Shown one piece after another: positions 1 to 9,495 of a DNA stretch of 64,000 nucleotides. The notes beneath the pieces are model-generated. The model had not been told where the DNA came from. It was given only the letters and a program-made list of their open reading frames with translations, and made no database searches. This DNA is from Chitinophagaceae bacterium (lineage in GTDB: Bacteria > Bacteroidota > Bacteroidia > Chitinophagales > Chitinophagaceae), in contig CP065012.1 of the NCBI GenBank assembly GCA_016699815.1, forward strand, positions 930,001 through 994,000. Reading direction: 5' to 3'. Each line of letters starts with the position of its first letter. The first letter of the stretch is position 1. The position numbers were made by a program, and so were the translations under genes.

Positions 1-2273
1 TGGAAAACAGCTATCAAATTACACAATGGTACCCCAAACCTGCTGTGTACGATAAAAAAGGATGGCACGAAATGCCTTACCTTGAGTTGGGAGAATTTTA
101 CAGCGAATTTGGGAATTTTACCGTTGATATTTCAGCGCCTGAAGATTTGATTATTGCCGCATCGGGTGAAAAAACCCGGGAAACTATCAGCAACAATATT
201 AAGACAACTACCTACACTCTAAATAATACGCATGATTTTGCCTGGTTTGCCTCAAAAGATTTTTTGGTACAACAGGATACGTTACAACTACCCTCAAAAC
301 TCATAAATGTATTTGCCTATTATTATAAGAAAGATGAAAAAATTTGGCAAAACAGTATCCGGCATATTAAAAGGGCAATCCTCTCAAAATCAGGCTGGCT
401 GGGAGAATATCCCTACAACAATGTTTCTGTTGTAGCTAAAAAGGAAGCAGCGATGGTGGGATGGAGTACCCAACCATTACCCTTGTTTCAACCCCGGAAA
501 ATGAAAAACATCTTGACTTTTTAATCAACCATGAAGTAGGGCACAATTGGTTTTATGCCATAATTGGCAGCAACGAAAGAGCGTTTCCATGGATGGATGA
601 AGGCATGAACACCTATTACGACAACAGGTATTTAGATCAATATTATAATAGCAATATTTCTTATTTAAATTACCAATCTTCATTTTTAAAGAAACGCTTT
701 CCCGATGATTTCTCTGCCTTGGGAATTGGTACAATGGCAGCTATAAAAAAAGACCAGCCAATTGAAACAAGTTCGGGGGATTTTTCAACAATTAATTATG
801 GCCTTATGGCATATGGCAAAGCAGGCAAATGGATGAAAATGCTTGAAGATAAACTGGGTGTCGGTTTGTTTGACAAAGCCATGCAGGAATATTATAACAA
901 GTGGAAGTTTAAACACCCACAGCCTGAAGATTTTAAACAAAGCATTGAAGAAGCAAGCAACAGCAACCTTGATGCTATTTTTAGTTTGCTGCATAAAAAA
1001 GGGAGCCTTGATTCCTCCAAACCAAAAAAATTAAAACTCACTTCATTTTTCAACCTTAAAGAAACCGATAAATACCATTATATTTCCATTATGCCGGCAT
1101 TAGGTTTTAACCAATACGATAAATTTATGGCCGGAGTATTGCTCCACAATTATTCTTTACCTCCGCAAAAATTACAATTTATTGCTACAACTTTGTATGG
1201 CTTTGGAAGCAGTAAAATAAACAGCATCGGCCGCATTGGCTATGCTATTTATCCTACAAAATTATTTGAGAAAGTAGTTTTAAGCGCCAGTTGGGAAAAC
1301 TTTTCATCCCGGCAATCAAAAGATACCCTGCTTAAAAAAAACGTATGAACGTTTTTCAAAAATTGCCCCGGCAATACGTTTTTATTTTTTAGAAAAACCA
1401 CAAAGCAGCAGCAGTAAATGGCTAGAATTTAAAACTTACTTCATTAGGGAAAATAATTTTTCAGGCTACTATTATATTTCAGGAAGCGACAGTTTAAACA
1501 GTTATCCGGCAGGCCATGTTGCCAATGACCGGTACATAAACCAAATTACCTTTTCAAAACAAGACTACCGGAAATTATATCCTTACCATTATCAACTGCA
1601 AATACAGCAAGGTAAAGGGTTTTACAGGGCAAATGCCACACTCGATTACTTTTTGAATTATGCAAAAGGCGGTGGTTTAAATGCAAGGTTTTTTGCTGCA
1701 AAATTTGGTTATATAGGCCAAAAAAACTATTACACGTATATCTACCAACCAAAATTGCTGGGTGGTTCGGGCTATGATGATTATACTTATGCCCATTACT
1801 TTATAGGGAGAAGCGCATCAAGCGCCAATGCCGATTTTCCTGTATTCAACAAAGGCTTGGCAGCAAGGCAAATTATAGTGGATAATACCGGCGGATTAAA
1901 ATTAAGAATGGATAAATATCCTTTCTTACAAGGCCAGTCTGACAATTGGATAGCAGCGCTAAACTTTAGGAGCACCCTACCGGCTAAACTTTTTCCCATA
2001 AAATTGCCTTTATATGTTTTTTTGGATATTGGCACCTATGCCGAAGCATGGAACAAAGACCACAGTACCGGGAGGTTTTTATATACGGCAGGCTTACAGG
2101 TAAGTTTGTTTAAAGATATTTTAACGGTTTCTGCCCCTTTATTGATGAGTAAAGATTTTAGGAATACACTAAAAACTGATCCGGAAGAAAATAAATTTTT
2201 TAAGAAAATTACTTTCTCCATTAGCTTTAAACAATTGTCGCCAAGAATGGTTCATCCGCAAATTCCACTTTAA
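1..2273 (+). pseudogene. M1 family zinc metallopeptidase, 5'-truncated by window edge, two frameshifts
   Basis: One gene spread over three reading frames. Coding sequence is open from base 3 (partial N terminus cut by the window edge). It continues after a -1 shift in an A5 run at 438-442 and a +1 shift in an A8 run at 1334-1341; correcting both gives an unbroken protein to the stop at 2273. It has the M1 exopeptidase motif GGMEYP just after the first shift and the zinc site HEVGH (529-543), followed 18 residues later by the third ligand Glu in MDEGMN. Family members are aminopeptidases that remove N-terminal residues from peptides. The C-terminal third (about 1650-2270) is poorly conserved. 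Both shifts are in homopolymers and compensate in sign, so sequencing error is as likely as true decay. Read separately, the three frames would wrongly look like three genes. Confidence 0.85.
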
Positions 2274-2275
2274 AG

Positions 2276-3166
2276 ATGAATGCACGCATAATCAGCAATG
2301 AAGAAATTGACCGCAAAAAATGGGATGATAGCCTTTTAAACTTTCCCTGCAGTTTAATTTACTCCCAATCTTTTTACCTTGATGCCATGTGCAAGTGGGA
2401 TGCACTGGTTGTAGGAGATTACGAGGCTTTAATGCCGCTGCCCAACAGGAAAAAATGGAAAATAAATTATTTATACCAACCTGCTTTTACGCAACAGCTG
2501 GGCATAATAGGAAATGTAGAAACCGATGCCGCACTGGAAATAGTTTCACAAAAATATCCATTTGCAGAAATTGCATTGAACCATAATAATAGTACGGGCA
2601 AAATATTTAAGCCCTGCAATAATTTTATTTTAAACCTATCGGCGGCTTATAAAAACATAAAAGCAGGTTACAGCAGTTCATTAAAATCTAATTTAAACTG
2701 GCTGCAAAAATTTGAACTAAATTATTCCGCAGGTAACGGGTATTATGAAGCCATTGATTTATTTCAATCACTTTATGGAAAAAAATTGTCATCGGTTACC
2801 GCTGAAGATTACACAAATTTTAAAATCCTTTGTTCGCAACTTTACACAAGCGATAACCTTGTACTAAGAACAGCAACAGCGCAAAACAACCAACTTGCAG
2901 CATTGGTACTAATGCTAAAAGATAAAAACAGGTTGTACAATGTAATATCCTGCAGTACAGACTTTGGCAGGAGCAGGCAAGCCAATTATTTTATTTATGA
3001 TAAAATTATTGAAGAATTTTCAGGATCGGGATTGATTTTTGATTTTGAAGGATCCGACATAAAAGGTATTGCTGATTTTTACAAAAAATTTGGCACTATA
3101 AACCAACCCTATCCATTTATAAAATGGAATAATTTACCGGCCATAGTAAAATTTTTAAAAAAATAA
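2276..3166 (+). CDS. FemAB/GNAT-like acyltransferase family protein (hypothetical)
   Basis: A 296-residue protein starting 2 bases after the stop of the M1 peptidase, so probably co-transcribed with it. No signal peptide. The C-terminal part (about residues 200-285) has the look of the FemAB/GNAT fold: a strand AALVLMLKD, the segment GRSRQANYFIYDKIIEEF, then FDFEGSDIKGIADFYKKFG, a pattern common in Bacteroidota GNAT-like proteins where a Gly-rich turn precedes the 'FY..FG' helix. The N-terminal half (LYQPAFTQQLGIIG) also resembles these proteins. The substrate is unknown; FemAB relatives transfer amino acids or acyl groups to cell-wall or lipid acceptors. The fold assignment is an inference from motif pattern. 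Confidence 0.6.
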   Translation: MNARIISNEEIDRKKWDDSLLNFPCSLIYSQSFYLDAMCKWDALVVGDYEALMPLPNRKKWKINYLYQPAFTQQLGIIGNVETDAALEIVSQKYPFAEIALNHNNSTGKIFKPCNNFILNLSAAYKNIKAGYSSSLKSNLNWLQKFELNYSAGNGYYEAIDLFQSLYGKKLSSVTAEDYTNFKILCSQLYTSDNLVLRTATAQNNQLAALVLMLKDKNRLYNVISCSTDFGRSRQANYFIYDKIIEEFSGSGLIFDFEGSDIKGIADFYKKFGTINQPYPFIKWNNLPAIVKFLKK

Positions 3167-3177
3167 ACTTGTCTCTA

Positions 3178-3846
3178 TTAGCTTTCCAGTATTTGCCGGG
3201 CAAGGGCAAGGTCGAGCGGATGGGTAATTTTAATATTATTTTCTTCGCCTTCAACCAGTGTAACTTTCATCCCAAAAGCCTCCACTACAGTGGCTTCATC
3301 AGTAAATTTTTCTTTAAAATCTATGGCAAAAGCCGGCAATAAAACCTTGCTGTGAAAAACTTGTGGCGTTTGCACTATTCTTATGCTGCTCCTGTCCACC
3401 GCTTCGTTACTGTTATCTTCTTTAAGCATTCGAAGGCTGTCTTTACATTGAATAACCGGGATAGCGGAACCTTGTTCCATTGCCGTTACAAAGCATTTTT
3501 GAATTAAGTTTTCCGAAACAAGGCAACGTACTGCATCATGCACAAAAACAATACTTTCTTCTTCCACCAATTGAAGCCCGTTTTTAACGGAATGAAACCT
3601 TGTTTCGCCCCCTACACAAATTTTTATACGGTTATAATCAAACCATGCATCAATTACTTCCTGGCCGCTGGCAATATAAGCCTCAGGGAGTACAAGAACA
3701 ATTTGCATATCATCAAAAGCCCGGTAAAAACTATTGATGCTATAATACAAAACCGGCTTGTTGTTAATATGCATAAACTGCTTGGGTAATGTACTGTTCA
3801 TTCTGCTTCCTGTACCACCGGCTACAATTAATGCATACTTTTTCAT
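3178..3846 (-). CDS. ispD: 2-C-methyl-D-erythritol 4-phosphate cytidylyltransferase
   Basis: IspD (222 residues) couples CTP to methylerythritol phosphate in the non-mevalonate isoprenoid pathway in the cytosol. The N-terminal nucleotide-binding loop reads VAGGTGSRM followed by LPKQF, with the conserved Lys. The middle has VHDAVRCLVS (the family's 'HDAARP' region, here with Cys-Leu replacing the usual Arg-Pro). The C terminus has DEATVVEAFG and the ending NNIKITHPLDLALA, both diagnostic of IspD. Length is normal. It is convergent with the upstream FemAB-like gene (11-base gap) and lies directly downstream of the isoaspartyl peptidase gene on the same strand. The product pathway feeds the polyprenyl synthase encoded at 41.5 kb. 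Confidence 0.93.
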   Translation of the reverse strand: MKKYALIVAGGTGSRMNSTLPKQFMHINNKPVLYYSINSFYRAFDDMQIVLVLPEAYIASGQEVIDAWFDYNRIKICVGGETRFHSVKNGLQLVEEESIVFVHDAVRCLVSENLIQKCFVTAMEQGSAIPVIQCKDSLRMLKEDNSNEAVDRSSIRIVQTPQVFHSKVLLPAFAIDFKEKFTDEATVVEAFGMKVTLVEGEENNIKITHPLDLALARQILES

Positions 3847-3858
3847 TGCTGCAAAAAG

Positions 3859-4803
3859 TTAATCTTTATAAATTTTTATTTCTTCATTTCCTGCACTGCT
3901 TTTCATGGCACGGTACATTCCTTCGCTGTTAAACTGCATGGCTACATTGCCCTGTGCATCTACTCCTATCATTCCTCCTTCGCCATCAAATTTAATAAGT
4001 TTTTGATGCACAATTTCTTTCATTGCTTCATGCAGGGAATAATTTTTATGTTCCATTAAACCTATTACGGAAAATGCTGCTACTGCTTTTATAAATGGCT
4101 CTCCATGGCCGGTACAACTGATAGCGGCTGTTTTATTATCGGCATAGGTGCCCGCACCAATTATTGGCGTATCGCCAATGCGTCCATAATTTTTATTGGT
4201 CATTCCGCCTGTGCTTGTAGCTGCTGCAACATTTCCATATTTATCGCAAGCCACTGCGCCAACTGTGCCCATTTTATTGGAAGAGCCAAGCTGTGCCTGT
4301 GCAGAATGGTCCAGTGCAACGGCATCACCTGATTGTAATTGCTGCCATTGTTTATAGCGAAACTGAGAATAGAAATAATCGTCGGGTTCTGTGGTAATTT
4401 TTTGTTCTTTGGCAAAATCCATCGCCCCTTCGCCACTCAATAATACATGGTTACTGCATTTCATTACTGCCTCTGCAAGCAAAACCGGGTTTCGGATATT
4501 TTTTACTGAAGCTACTGCGCCGGCATCAAGGGTTTTTCCATCCATAATGGATGCATCCATTTCGTGTTTGCCTTTTTTTGTAAAAACTGATCCTTTACCG
4601 GCATTAAACAAGACGTTGTCTTCCAGTTTTATTACCGCAGCTTTTACTGCTTCCAATGCAGATCCCTTTTTTTCCAATACTGTATAACCTGCATGTAGAG
4701 CTTCTTTTAAGCCAGTATGGTACGCCTCTTCCAACTCCGGGGTAATTTCCGATTTTAAAATTGTACCAGCTCCGCCATGTATTGCAATAGAAAAAGTATG
4801 CAT
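3859..4803 (-). CDS. Isoaspartyl peptidase / L-asparaginase (Ntn-hydrolase, plant type)
   Basis: A 314-residue threonine-dependent Ntn-hydrolase. The start reads FSIAIHGGAGTI, the family signature. The autoproteolytic site is GTVGAVACD, so cleavage before Thr180 would release the beta subunit with Thr180 as nucleophile. The following TSTGGMTNKNYGRIGD and GAGTYAD are the substrate-binding elements. Known members hydrolyse beta-aspartyl peptides and asparagine. No signal peptide is seen, so it is probably cytoplasmic, although some Bacteroidota homologues are exported. It sits 12 bases upstream of ispD and about 30 bases downstream of the heptose kinase gene, all on the minus strand; a shared transcript is plausible. 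Confidence 0.92.
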   Translation of the reverse strand: MHTFSIAIHGGAGTILKSEITPELEEAYHTGLKEALHAGYTVLEKKGSALEAVKAAVIKLEDNVLFNAGKGSVFTKKGKHEMDASIMDGKTLDAGAVASVKNIRNPVLLAEAVMKCSNHVLLSGEGAMDFAKEQKITTEPDDYFYSQFRYKQWQQLQSGDAVALDHSAQAQLGSSNKMGTVGAVACDKYGNVAAATSTGGMTNKNYGRIGDTPIIGAGTYADNKTAAISCTGHGEPFIKAVAAFSVIGLMEHKNYSLHEAMKEIVHQKLIKFDGEGGMIGVDAQGNVAMQFNSEGMYRAMKSSAGNEEIKIYKD

Positions 4804-4833
4804 TAAATCAATTAGAATATAAGGTTAAGTAAA

Positions 4834-5829
4834 TTAGTTACACTTCAACAGCAGCTTACATTCTGCCAGAAGTTTTTCATTATGAATAGCCGCCGTACCT
4901 ACTTCTTCACACACCATTCCGCCGGCAATATTGGCTATTTCCGCCATTAGCTTAAAACTTTTTGTTGCCGCATATACAAGAGAAGCAACAGCAATTACCG
5001 TATCGCCTGCCCCACTCACATCGGCAATGCTGCGTACATGTGTAGGTATCCAGCCGCTTTCTTTATCGCTTTGATAATACACACCGTTTTCGGATAATGT
5101 AATAAAAGATGCCCGGTGCCCCAGCGTATTGTATAACGCTGCGTGTATTTTCTTTAACAAGCCTTCGGAAAGGTTATTGCCAACAATATTCAAAGCTTCC
5201 AATGCTTCTTTAAGATTGGGCTTAAAAATATCCACCTTTTTATAAGCAAAAAAATTCAACCGTTTCGGGTCAACGGCGGTTAGTACATTGTGCTTTTTGC
5301 ATAATGCAATTGCCTCAGCAATTACTTTTTCGGTGAGCACGCCTTTATTATAGTCTTCAAGGACAATAATGGAAGGCTTTTCGGCTTCAATATAAGCTTC
5401 AATATTCTTAATCAACGAATCTTCATCTTTGTGCTGCAAAGCCGAAGTAATTTCAGCATCCAGCCGCATCATTTGCTGGTTGCGGCTAATAATACGTATT
5501 TTATTTGTAGTTACCCTGTTAGCGCTGCTTATGCAATAGGATGTGTCTATACCGCTATCCTGTAGCAGGTTTTGTAATAGCACTGCTTCATTATCGTTTC
5601 CATAAATACTAATAAGGCTTACTTTATTTACTTTTAAAGAAGCCAGGTTTAAAGCTACATTCCCGGCACCGCCAATTCTATATTCATTTTTTGAAACAGA
5701 CACAATGGGCACAGGCGCTTCTGGGGAAATGCGTTCGGTTTTTCCCCACCAGTAAGTGTCGAGCATTACATCTCCCAGTACAGCTACTTTTATTTTTTTA
5801 AATGAATCAAATAATTCATCAAAGTTCAT
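4834..5829 (-). CDS. rfaE1: D-glycero-beta-D-manno-heptose-7-phosphate kinase (PfkB family)
   Basis: A 331-residue PfkB/ribokinase-type sugar kinase matching the N-terminal half of HldE. The start KVAVLGDVMLDTYWWG, then RISPEAPVPIV and IGGAGNVALNLASL, are typical of the heptose kinase. The C-terminal anion-hole motif VSGAGDTVIAVASL contains the catalytic Asp. The adenylyltransferase domain present in fused HldE proteins is absent, so this is the stand-alone form. It acts in ADP-heptose synthesis for the lipopolysaccharide core. Its ATG overlaps the TGA of the upstream permease gene, suggesting translational coupling. Confidence 0.9.
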   Translation of the reverse strand: MNFDELFDSFKKIKVAVLGDVMLDTYWWGKTERISPEAPVPIVSVSKNEYRIGGAGNVALNLASLKVNKVSLISIYGNDNEAVLLQNLLQDSGIDTSYCISSANRVTTNKIRIISRNQQMMRLDAEITSALQHKDEDSLIKNIEAYIEAEKPSIIVLEDYNKGVLTEKVIAEAIALCKKHNVLTAVDPKRLNFFAYKKVDIFKPNLKEALEALNIVGNNLSEGLLKKIHAALYNTLGHRASFITLSENGVYYQSDKESGWIPTHVRSIADVSGAGDTVIAVASLVYAATKSFKLMAEIANIAGGMVCEEVGTAAIHNEKLLAECKLLLKCN

Positions 5830-7250
5830 CAGCTATTATTTTTTTTAGCTACGGCAATATAATAAACGGGTATGCCCAGCAAAACTATAATTAATCCCGG
5901 CCATGTAAACGCAGGTTTATAAATAATAAGTAAAATACAAAATGCCAAAGCCATAACAATGTAAATGGCTGGTAGCACAGGATATCCAAAAGCTTTATAT
6001 GGCCTTTCTGCATTGGGCCTTTTTTTACGTAAAATAAAAATACCGGCAATGGTGATAGCATAAAAAATTACCACCACAAACGATATCATATCCAGCAGGT
6101 TACCGTATTGCCCGCTGAGGCAAAGCGCAGATGCCACAATGCATTGCAGCCACAATGCCACTTCGGGCACATCGTTTTTATTGAGTTTTGCGGCAGCCGT
6201 AAAAAACAGCCCATCGTTGGCCATGGTATTATACACCCTTGCGCCGGAGAGTATCAATCCGTTGTTGCAGCCAAAAGTAGAAATCATAATCATTACAGCA
6301 ATAATGGCAGCACCGGCATCGCCCCAAATTACCTTACTTGCCGCAACGGCCACACGATCCTGCGGAGCAGAAGCAATTTCCTGTAAAGGCATTACACTTA
6401 TGTACATTATGTTTACGGCCACATAAATAAGGGTTACCAGCAGCGTGCCTAAAAAAAGGCTCAGCCCAACATTACGCTTTGGGTTATGCACTTCACCGGC
6501 AATAAAGGTTACATTATTCCATGCATCGCTACTAAAAATGGAGCCTACCATAGCGGCTGCAATAGCGCCAAGAATTGCACTGCCAAACACTTTACCGGTT
6601 ATTTCGCCAGTGTTGTTGCGGCTGGTCATGCTCCAGGCATCCGTCCAATTGGCATCCCAAACTTCTGATTTTGCAGCAAGAAAAAAGCCCAGGATGATCA
6701 ATCCAAATAACGACAACAATTTTATTGTAGTTAAACTGGTTTGTATCCACTTTCCTTCTTTTACACCTCTGGTATTAATGAAAGTAAGTAATACAATAAT
6801 GGCAATAGAAACAAACTGTGCAGGATAAATTTTAAAAATGCCAATTTGCGTTATGAGGTTTTCATCATTAATATCCAATGCAGGCACAAAGGTTCCCAAA
6901 AATTTAGAAAATGCCACACCTACTGCTGCAATTGTAGCGGTTTGAATAACCATAAAAGAACTCCAGCCATATAAAAAACCTGCTAAAGGGTTGTAGGCCT
7001 CTTTTAAATAAACATATTGGCCACCGGCCTTGGGAAACATAGAACTCAGCTCACCATAACTCATGGCAGCAACCAGCGTCATAAAACCGGTAAGCAACCA
7101 TACAGCAATAAGCCATCCGGCGCTGCCTACATTTCTTGTAATATCTGCACTTACAATAAAAATACCGGAACCAATCATAGAACCGGCAACTATCATGGTG
7201 GCATCTATCAATTTGAGCGATGGCTTATAACCGTGTACAGTTTCTGTCAT
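5829..7250 (-). CDS. APC family amino acid permease
   Basis: A 473-residue integral membrane protein with about 12 hydrophobic segments. The first segment carries the APC signature DATMIVAGSMIGSGIFIVSA (Gly-rich unwound helix 1 that binds the substrate amine and carboxyl groups). The segment PKAGGQYVYLKEAYNP is the conserved loop after helix 2, and GEVHNPKRN follows helix 6, as in LAT/YfnA-type transporters. Substrate cannot be told from sequence; small neutral amino acids are usual. The gene's stop overlaps the start of the heptose kinase gene. Confidence 0.88.
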   Translation of the reverse strand: MTETVHGYKPSLKLIDATMIVAGSMIGSGIFIVSADITRNVGSAGWLIAVWLLTGFMTLVAAMSYGELSSMFPKAGGQYVYLKEAYNPLAGFLYGWSSFMVIQTATIAAVGVAFSKFLGTFVPALDINDENLITQIGIFKIYPAQFVSIAIIVLLTFINTRGVKEGKWIQTSLTTIKLLSLFGLIILGFFLAAKSEVWDANWTDAWSMTSRNNTGEITGKVFGSAILGAIAAAMVGSIFSSDAWNNVTFIAGEVHNPKRNVGLSLFLGTLLVTLIYVAVNIMYISVMPLQEIASAPQDRVAVAASKVIWGDAGAAIIAVMIMISTFGCNNGLILSGARVYNTMANDGLFFTAAAKLNKNDVPEVALWLQCIVASALCLSGQYGNLLDMISFVVVIFYAITIAGIFILRKKRPNAERPYKAFGYPVLPAIYIVMALAFCILLIIYKPAFTWPGLIIVLLGIPVYYIAVAKKNNS

Positions 7251-7274
7251 TTAAAATTTATTAATTGGTAAAGT

Positions 7275-7308
7275 AACAAAAAATCCCGATACAGAAATAC
7301 CGGGATTT
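7275..7308 (-). terminator. Rho-independent terminator of the OmpH-like gene
   Basis: An 8-bp inverted repeat (AAATCCCG 7281-7288 with CGGGATTT 7301-7308, 12-base loop). On the minus strand a run of T residues follows the stem (six A on the plus strand at 7278-7283). It lies 20 bases past the stop of the OmpH-like gene, so it separates that gene from the permease operon. Confidence 0.8.
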
Positions 7309-7326
7309 GCCTAAAAACCAATGTTT

Positions 7327-7944
7327 TTAATTTTTTGAAAACACTTTGTTCATACCGGTTACAACATCGGCGGTGATATTAAGTGTAGAATCTTTAAAAA
7401 TCAGGTAATCGAGCCCTGTACCGGTAGTGAGGATGTATTGAAAGTTTTTTTCTTTGTTATAGCCTGCCAAAAATTCTTTTAGCTTTTTTTGGATATCTTC
7501 CATAAACTTATAACTCCTTTCGCTGAGGCTTTGGAGCTGGGTTTGTTTACGGCTGTCAATAGCCTGCTGTTGCTGCATTAAATCAATCTGAAATTTTTCG
7601 GCTTCTTCCTGCGTCATATTCTGGCCTTTTACTTTAATAAAATTATCCTTTTTGGCTTCAAGGCTCTTGTACCCGTTTTGCCATTCGTTTTCAATGGCTT
7701 TTTGTTCTGCTTCCAGTTGCGTTCTCCGGTTTTTAATATAACTAATCTGATCGTTTAAAGAATCCAGCTCTACATAGGCTATTAAAGCCCTCACGGGTCC
7801 ATTAATTGCAGATGATACTGCTGGTTGAGAAATACCGGGAGCAGACAGTTTTCCTGCAGGTTTTTTATCGTTATACACTTTATAATACAAAAAACCCAGG
7901 GCAAGCAAAAGAACAATATTTAACAGAGTGGAAATATTCTTCAT
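7327..7944 (-). CDS. OmpH/Skp-like periplasmic chaperone family protein
   Basis: A 205-residue protein with one N-terminal hydrophobic segment (residues 7-22, LLNIVLLLALGFLYYKVY) that could be a signal anchor. A low-complexity linker follows, then a long charged helical region (about residues 60-150) rich in Gln, Glu and Lys (RRTQLEAEQKAIENEW), as in the coiled-coil tentacles of Skp/OmpH. The C terminus (YILTTGTGLDYLIFKDSTLN-like region) resembles the end of Bacteroidota OmpH proteins, where the pattern is 'YILT..g.g.i.y.d..lDIT'. The family holds unfolded outer-membrane proteins in the periplasm. It is monocistronic, with its own terminator. Confidence 0.75.
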   Translation of the reverse strand: MKNISTLLNIVLLLALGFLYYKVYNDKKPAGKLSAPGISQPAVSSAINGPVRALIAYVELDSLNDQISYIKNRRTQLEAEQKAIENEWQNGYKSLEAKKDNFIKVKGQNMTQEEAEKFQIDLMQQQQAIDSRKQTQLQSLSERSYKFMEDIQKKLKEFLAGYNKEKNFQYILTTGTGLDYLIFKDSTLNITADVVTGMNKVFSKN

Positions 7945-8052
7945 TCAATTTTAATTTTAAGTCGGCAAGATAAGCACAAAGCATTATTTACCCATAATCT
8001 TAATTTTTATTTAGGAAAGGGTTAACGGAAACTTAAAAAATGCTGAAAAAAA

Positions 8053-9411
8053 TTAGGATGCAATGGGCTTCACTACAATTTTCTTTTCGGGATGAATTGC
8101 TACATAAGCATAAATTGAATTCCGTATATAATCGTTATCGGCATAGGGAATTAACAGGTCTTTTAGAGCAGAGAGACTTTGTGTTTGTTCGTTATCCTGA
8201 ATAAACCCCATTCCCCAAAAACTGCCTTTCTCAACCAGCATACACAATTTTTCATTTGCATTCAGCCCTTCATCTACCAATATAAAACTGGGTAATTGAA
8301 TTTGCAACTGCGTTAATGCTGCCTGCACTTTATTATTATACTTTTTTGGCGCATCCAAAAAATCCCAGTCTTTTTGCTCCATTGGACTTTTATCAATAAA
8401 GCAAAGTTTATAACTCAGTTCAAATTCATCGGCCATTTTTCTTAAAAGGGTATTACCTTCTGTTAACAGGTTAAACTGGTAATGGGCTTTCAGGTTTTTC
8501 TTTTTTCTGTCAATGGCCAGGCGCAAATAACCTTTGGCATCTTCAAAACTATATAACCCAAATTGCTGCACCGGCCTTTTTTGGCTGTTATTATATTTTG
8601 GCCAAAGCCTTTTTATTTCAGTGCTTTCCAACACCAGGGCATGTAGCTCACTTGCACAAACGGTAAAAGAAACCGATGCCACAAAACGTAAGAAATGCTG
8701 GCGCCTTTTATCTGTATCATTATGCGTAAAGTGGCTGCTCACCCGCTTTTTTATATTGATAGCTTTACCCACATAAATAACTTTATTTTTTTTATCGTGA
8801 AAATAATACACGCCTGGCCTGGCCGGTAAATTATCAATTACATTTTTGTCGAGATAGGTGGGAAGCCATTGCTCTGCCGAAGTTTTTTTGAGCATTTTAC
8901 TGATGATTCCCTTTGCGCCATCCTGTAAAAGCATTATACAAAAAAGTTCAACAGTTGCCCTTGCATCTGCATCGGCACGGTGGCGGTTTTGCATGATAAT
9001 GCCCATGTTGCGACAAAAATTACCAAGGCTGTATGAAGGCAGGCCCGGAAAAATTTTACGGCCCATCCTTACTGTACATAGTTTTTTTACATTGAGTTCG
9101 TAACCGCAATTATTGAGCTGTTGCTTAATAAATGAATAATCAAAATTTACGTTGTGCGCTACAAAAACCTTATTGCTTAATAAATGAAACACTTTCCCAG
9201 CAACTTCTTCAAAGCCCGGGGCCACCGCCACCATAGCATCATTAATGCCCGTGAGTGCTGTAATATAAACAGGGATTTTTTGAAACGGGTTAATGAGGCT
9301 GTGAAAATGATCGAGTAGTTTTTCCCCATCAAAAATATAAATGGCAATTTCGGTAATACCATTGCCCGAAGCGTGGCCGCCGGTGGTTTCTATATCAACA
9401 ATTGCGTACAT
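8053..9411 (-). CDS. DEDDh 3'-5' exonuclease fused to GIY-YIG nuclease
   Basis: A 452-residue two-domain nuclease. Residues 1-165 form a DnaQ-type exonuclease: Exo I is YAIVDIETTGG, Exo II is VFVAHNVNFDYSFI, and Exo III is HRADADARAT (the DEDDh His and Asp). Residues 195-280 form a UvrC/Cho-type GIY-YIG domain: LPARPGVYYFHDKKNKVIYV followed by GKAINIKKRVSSHF. The C-terminal 170 residues are not recognised. The fusion is known in bacteria and resembles mycobacterial and Bacteroidota DnaQ/Cho proteins. A role in nucleotide excision repair or lesion processing is inferred from domain content. The gene is monocistronic, between OmpH-like and fucosidase genes. Confidence 0.88.
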   Translation of the reverse strand: MYAIVDIETTGGHASGNGITEIAIYIFDGEKLLDHFHSLINPFQKIPVYITALTGINDAMVAVAPGFEEVAGKVFHLLSNKVFVAHNVNFDYSFIKQQLNNCGYELNVKKLCTVRMGRKIFPGLPSYSLGNFCRNMGIIMQNRHRADADARATVELFCIMLLQDGAKGIISKMLKKTSAEQWLPTYLDKNVIDNLPARPGVYYFHDKKNKVIYVGKAINIKKRVSSHFTHNDTDKRRQHFLRFVASVSFTVCASELHALVLESTEIKRLWPKYNNSQKRPVQQFGLYSFEDAKGYLRLAIDRKKKNLKAHYQFNLLTEGNTLLRKMADEFELSYKLCFIDKSPMEQKDWDFLDAPKKYNNKVQAALTQLQIQLPSFILVDEGLNANEKLCMLVEKGSFWGMGFIQDNEQTQSLSALKDLLIPYADNDYIRNSIYAYVAIHPEKKIVVKPIAS

Positions 9412-9495
9412 TTATAAAAAATCAGGTACTGAAAAAATTTGTTTTTAGATGAGCACTCAAAAATACTAATTTTTTTAGTTAAATAAATCAACTAC

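Noticed and set aside
45..2273. Three separate genes at 45-524, 461-1348 and 1653-2273
   Set aside because: They are consecutive parts of one M1 peptidase, joined by single-base corrections in two A-runs, including coding sequence between 1349 and 1652.
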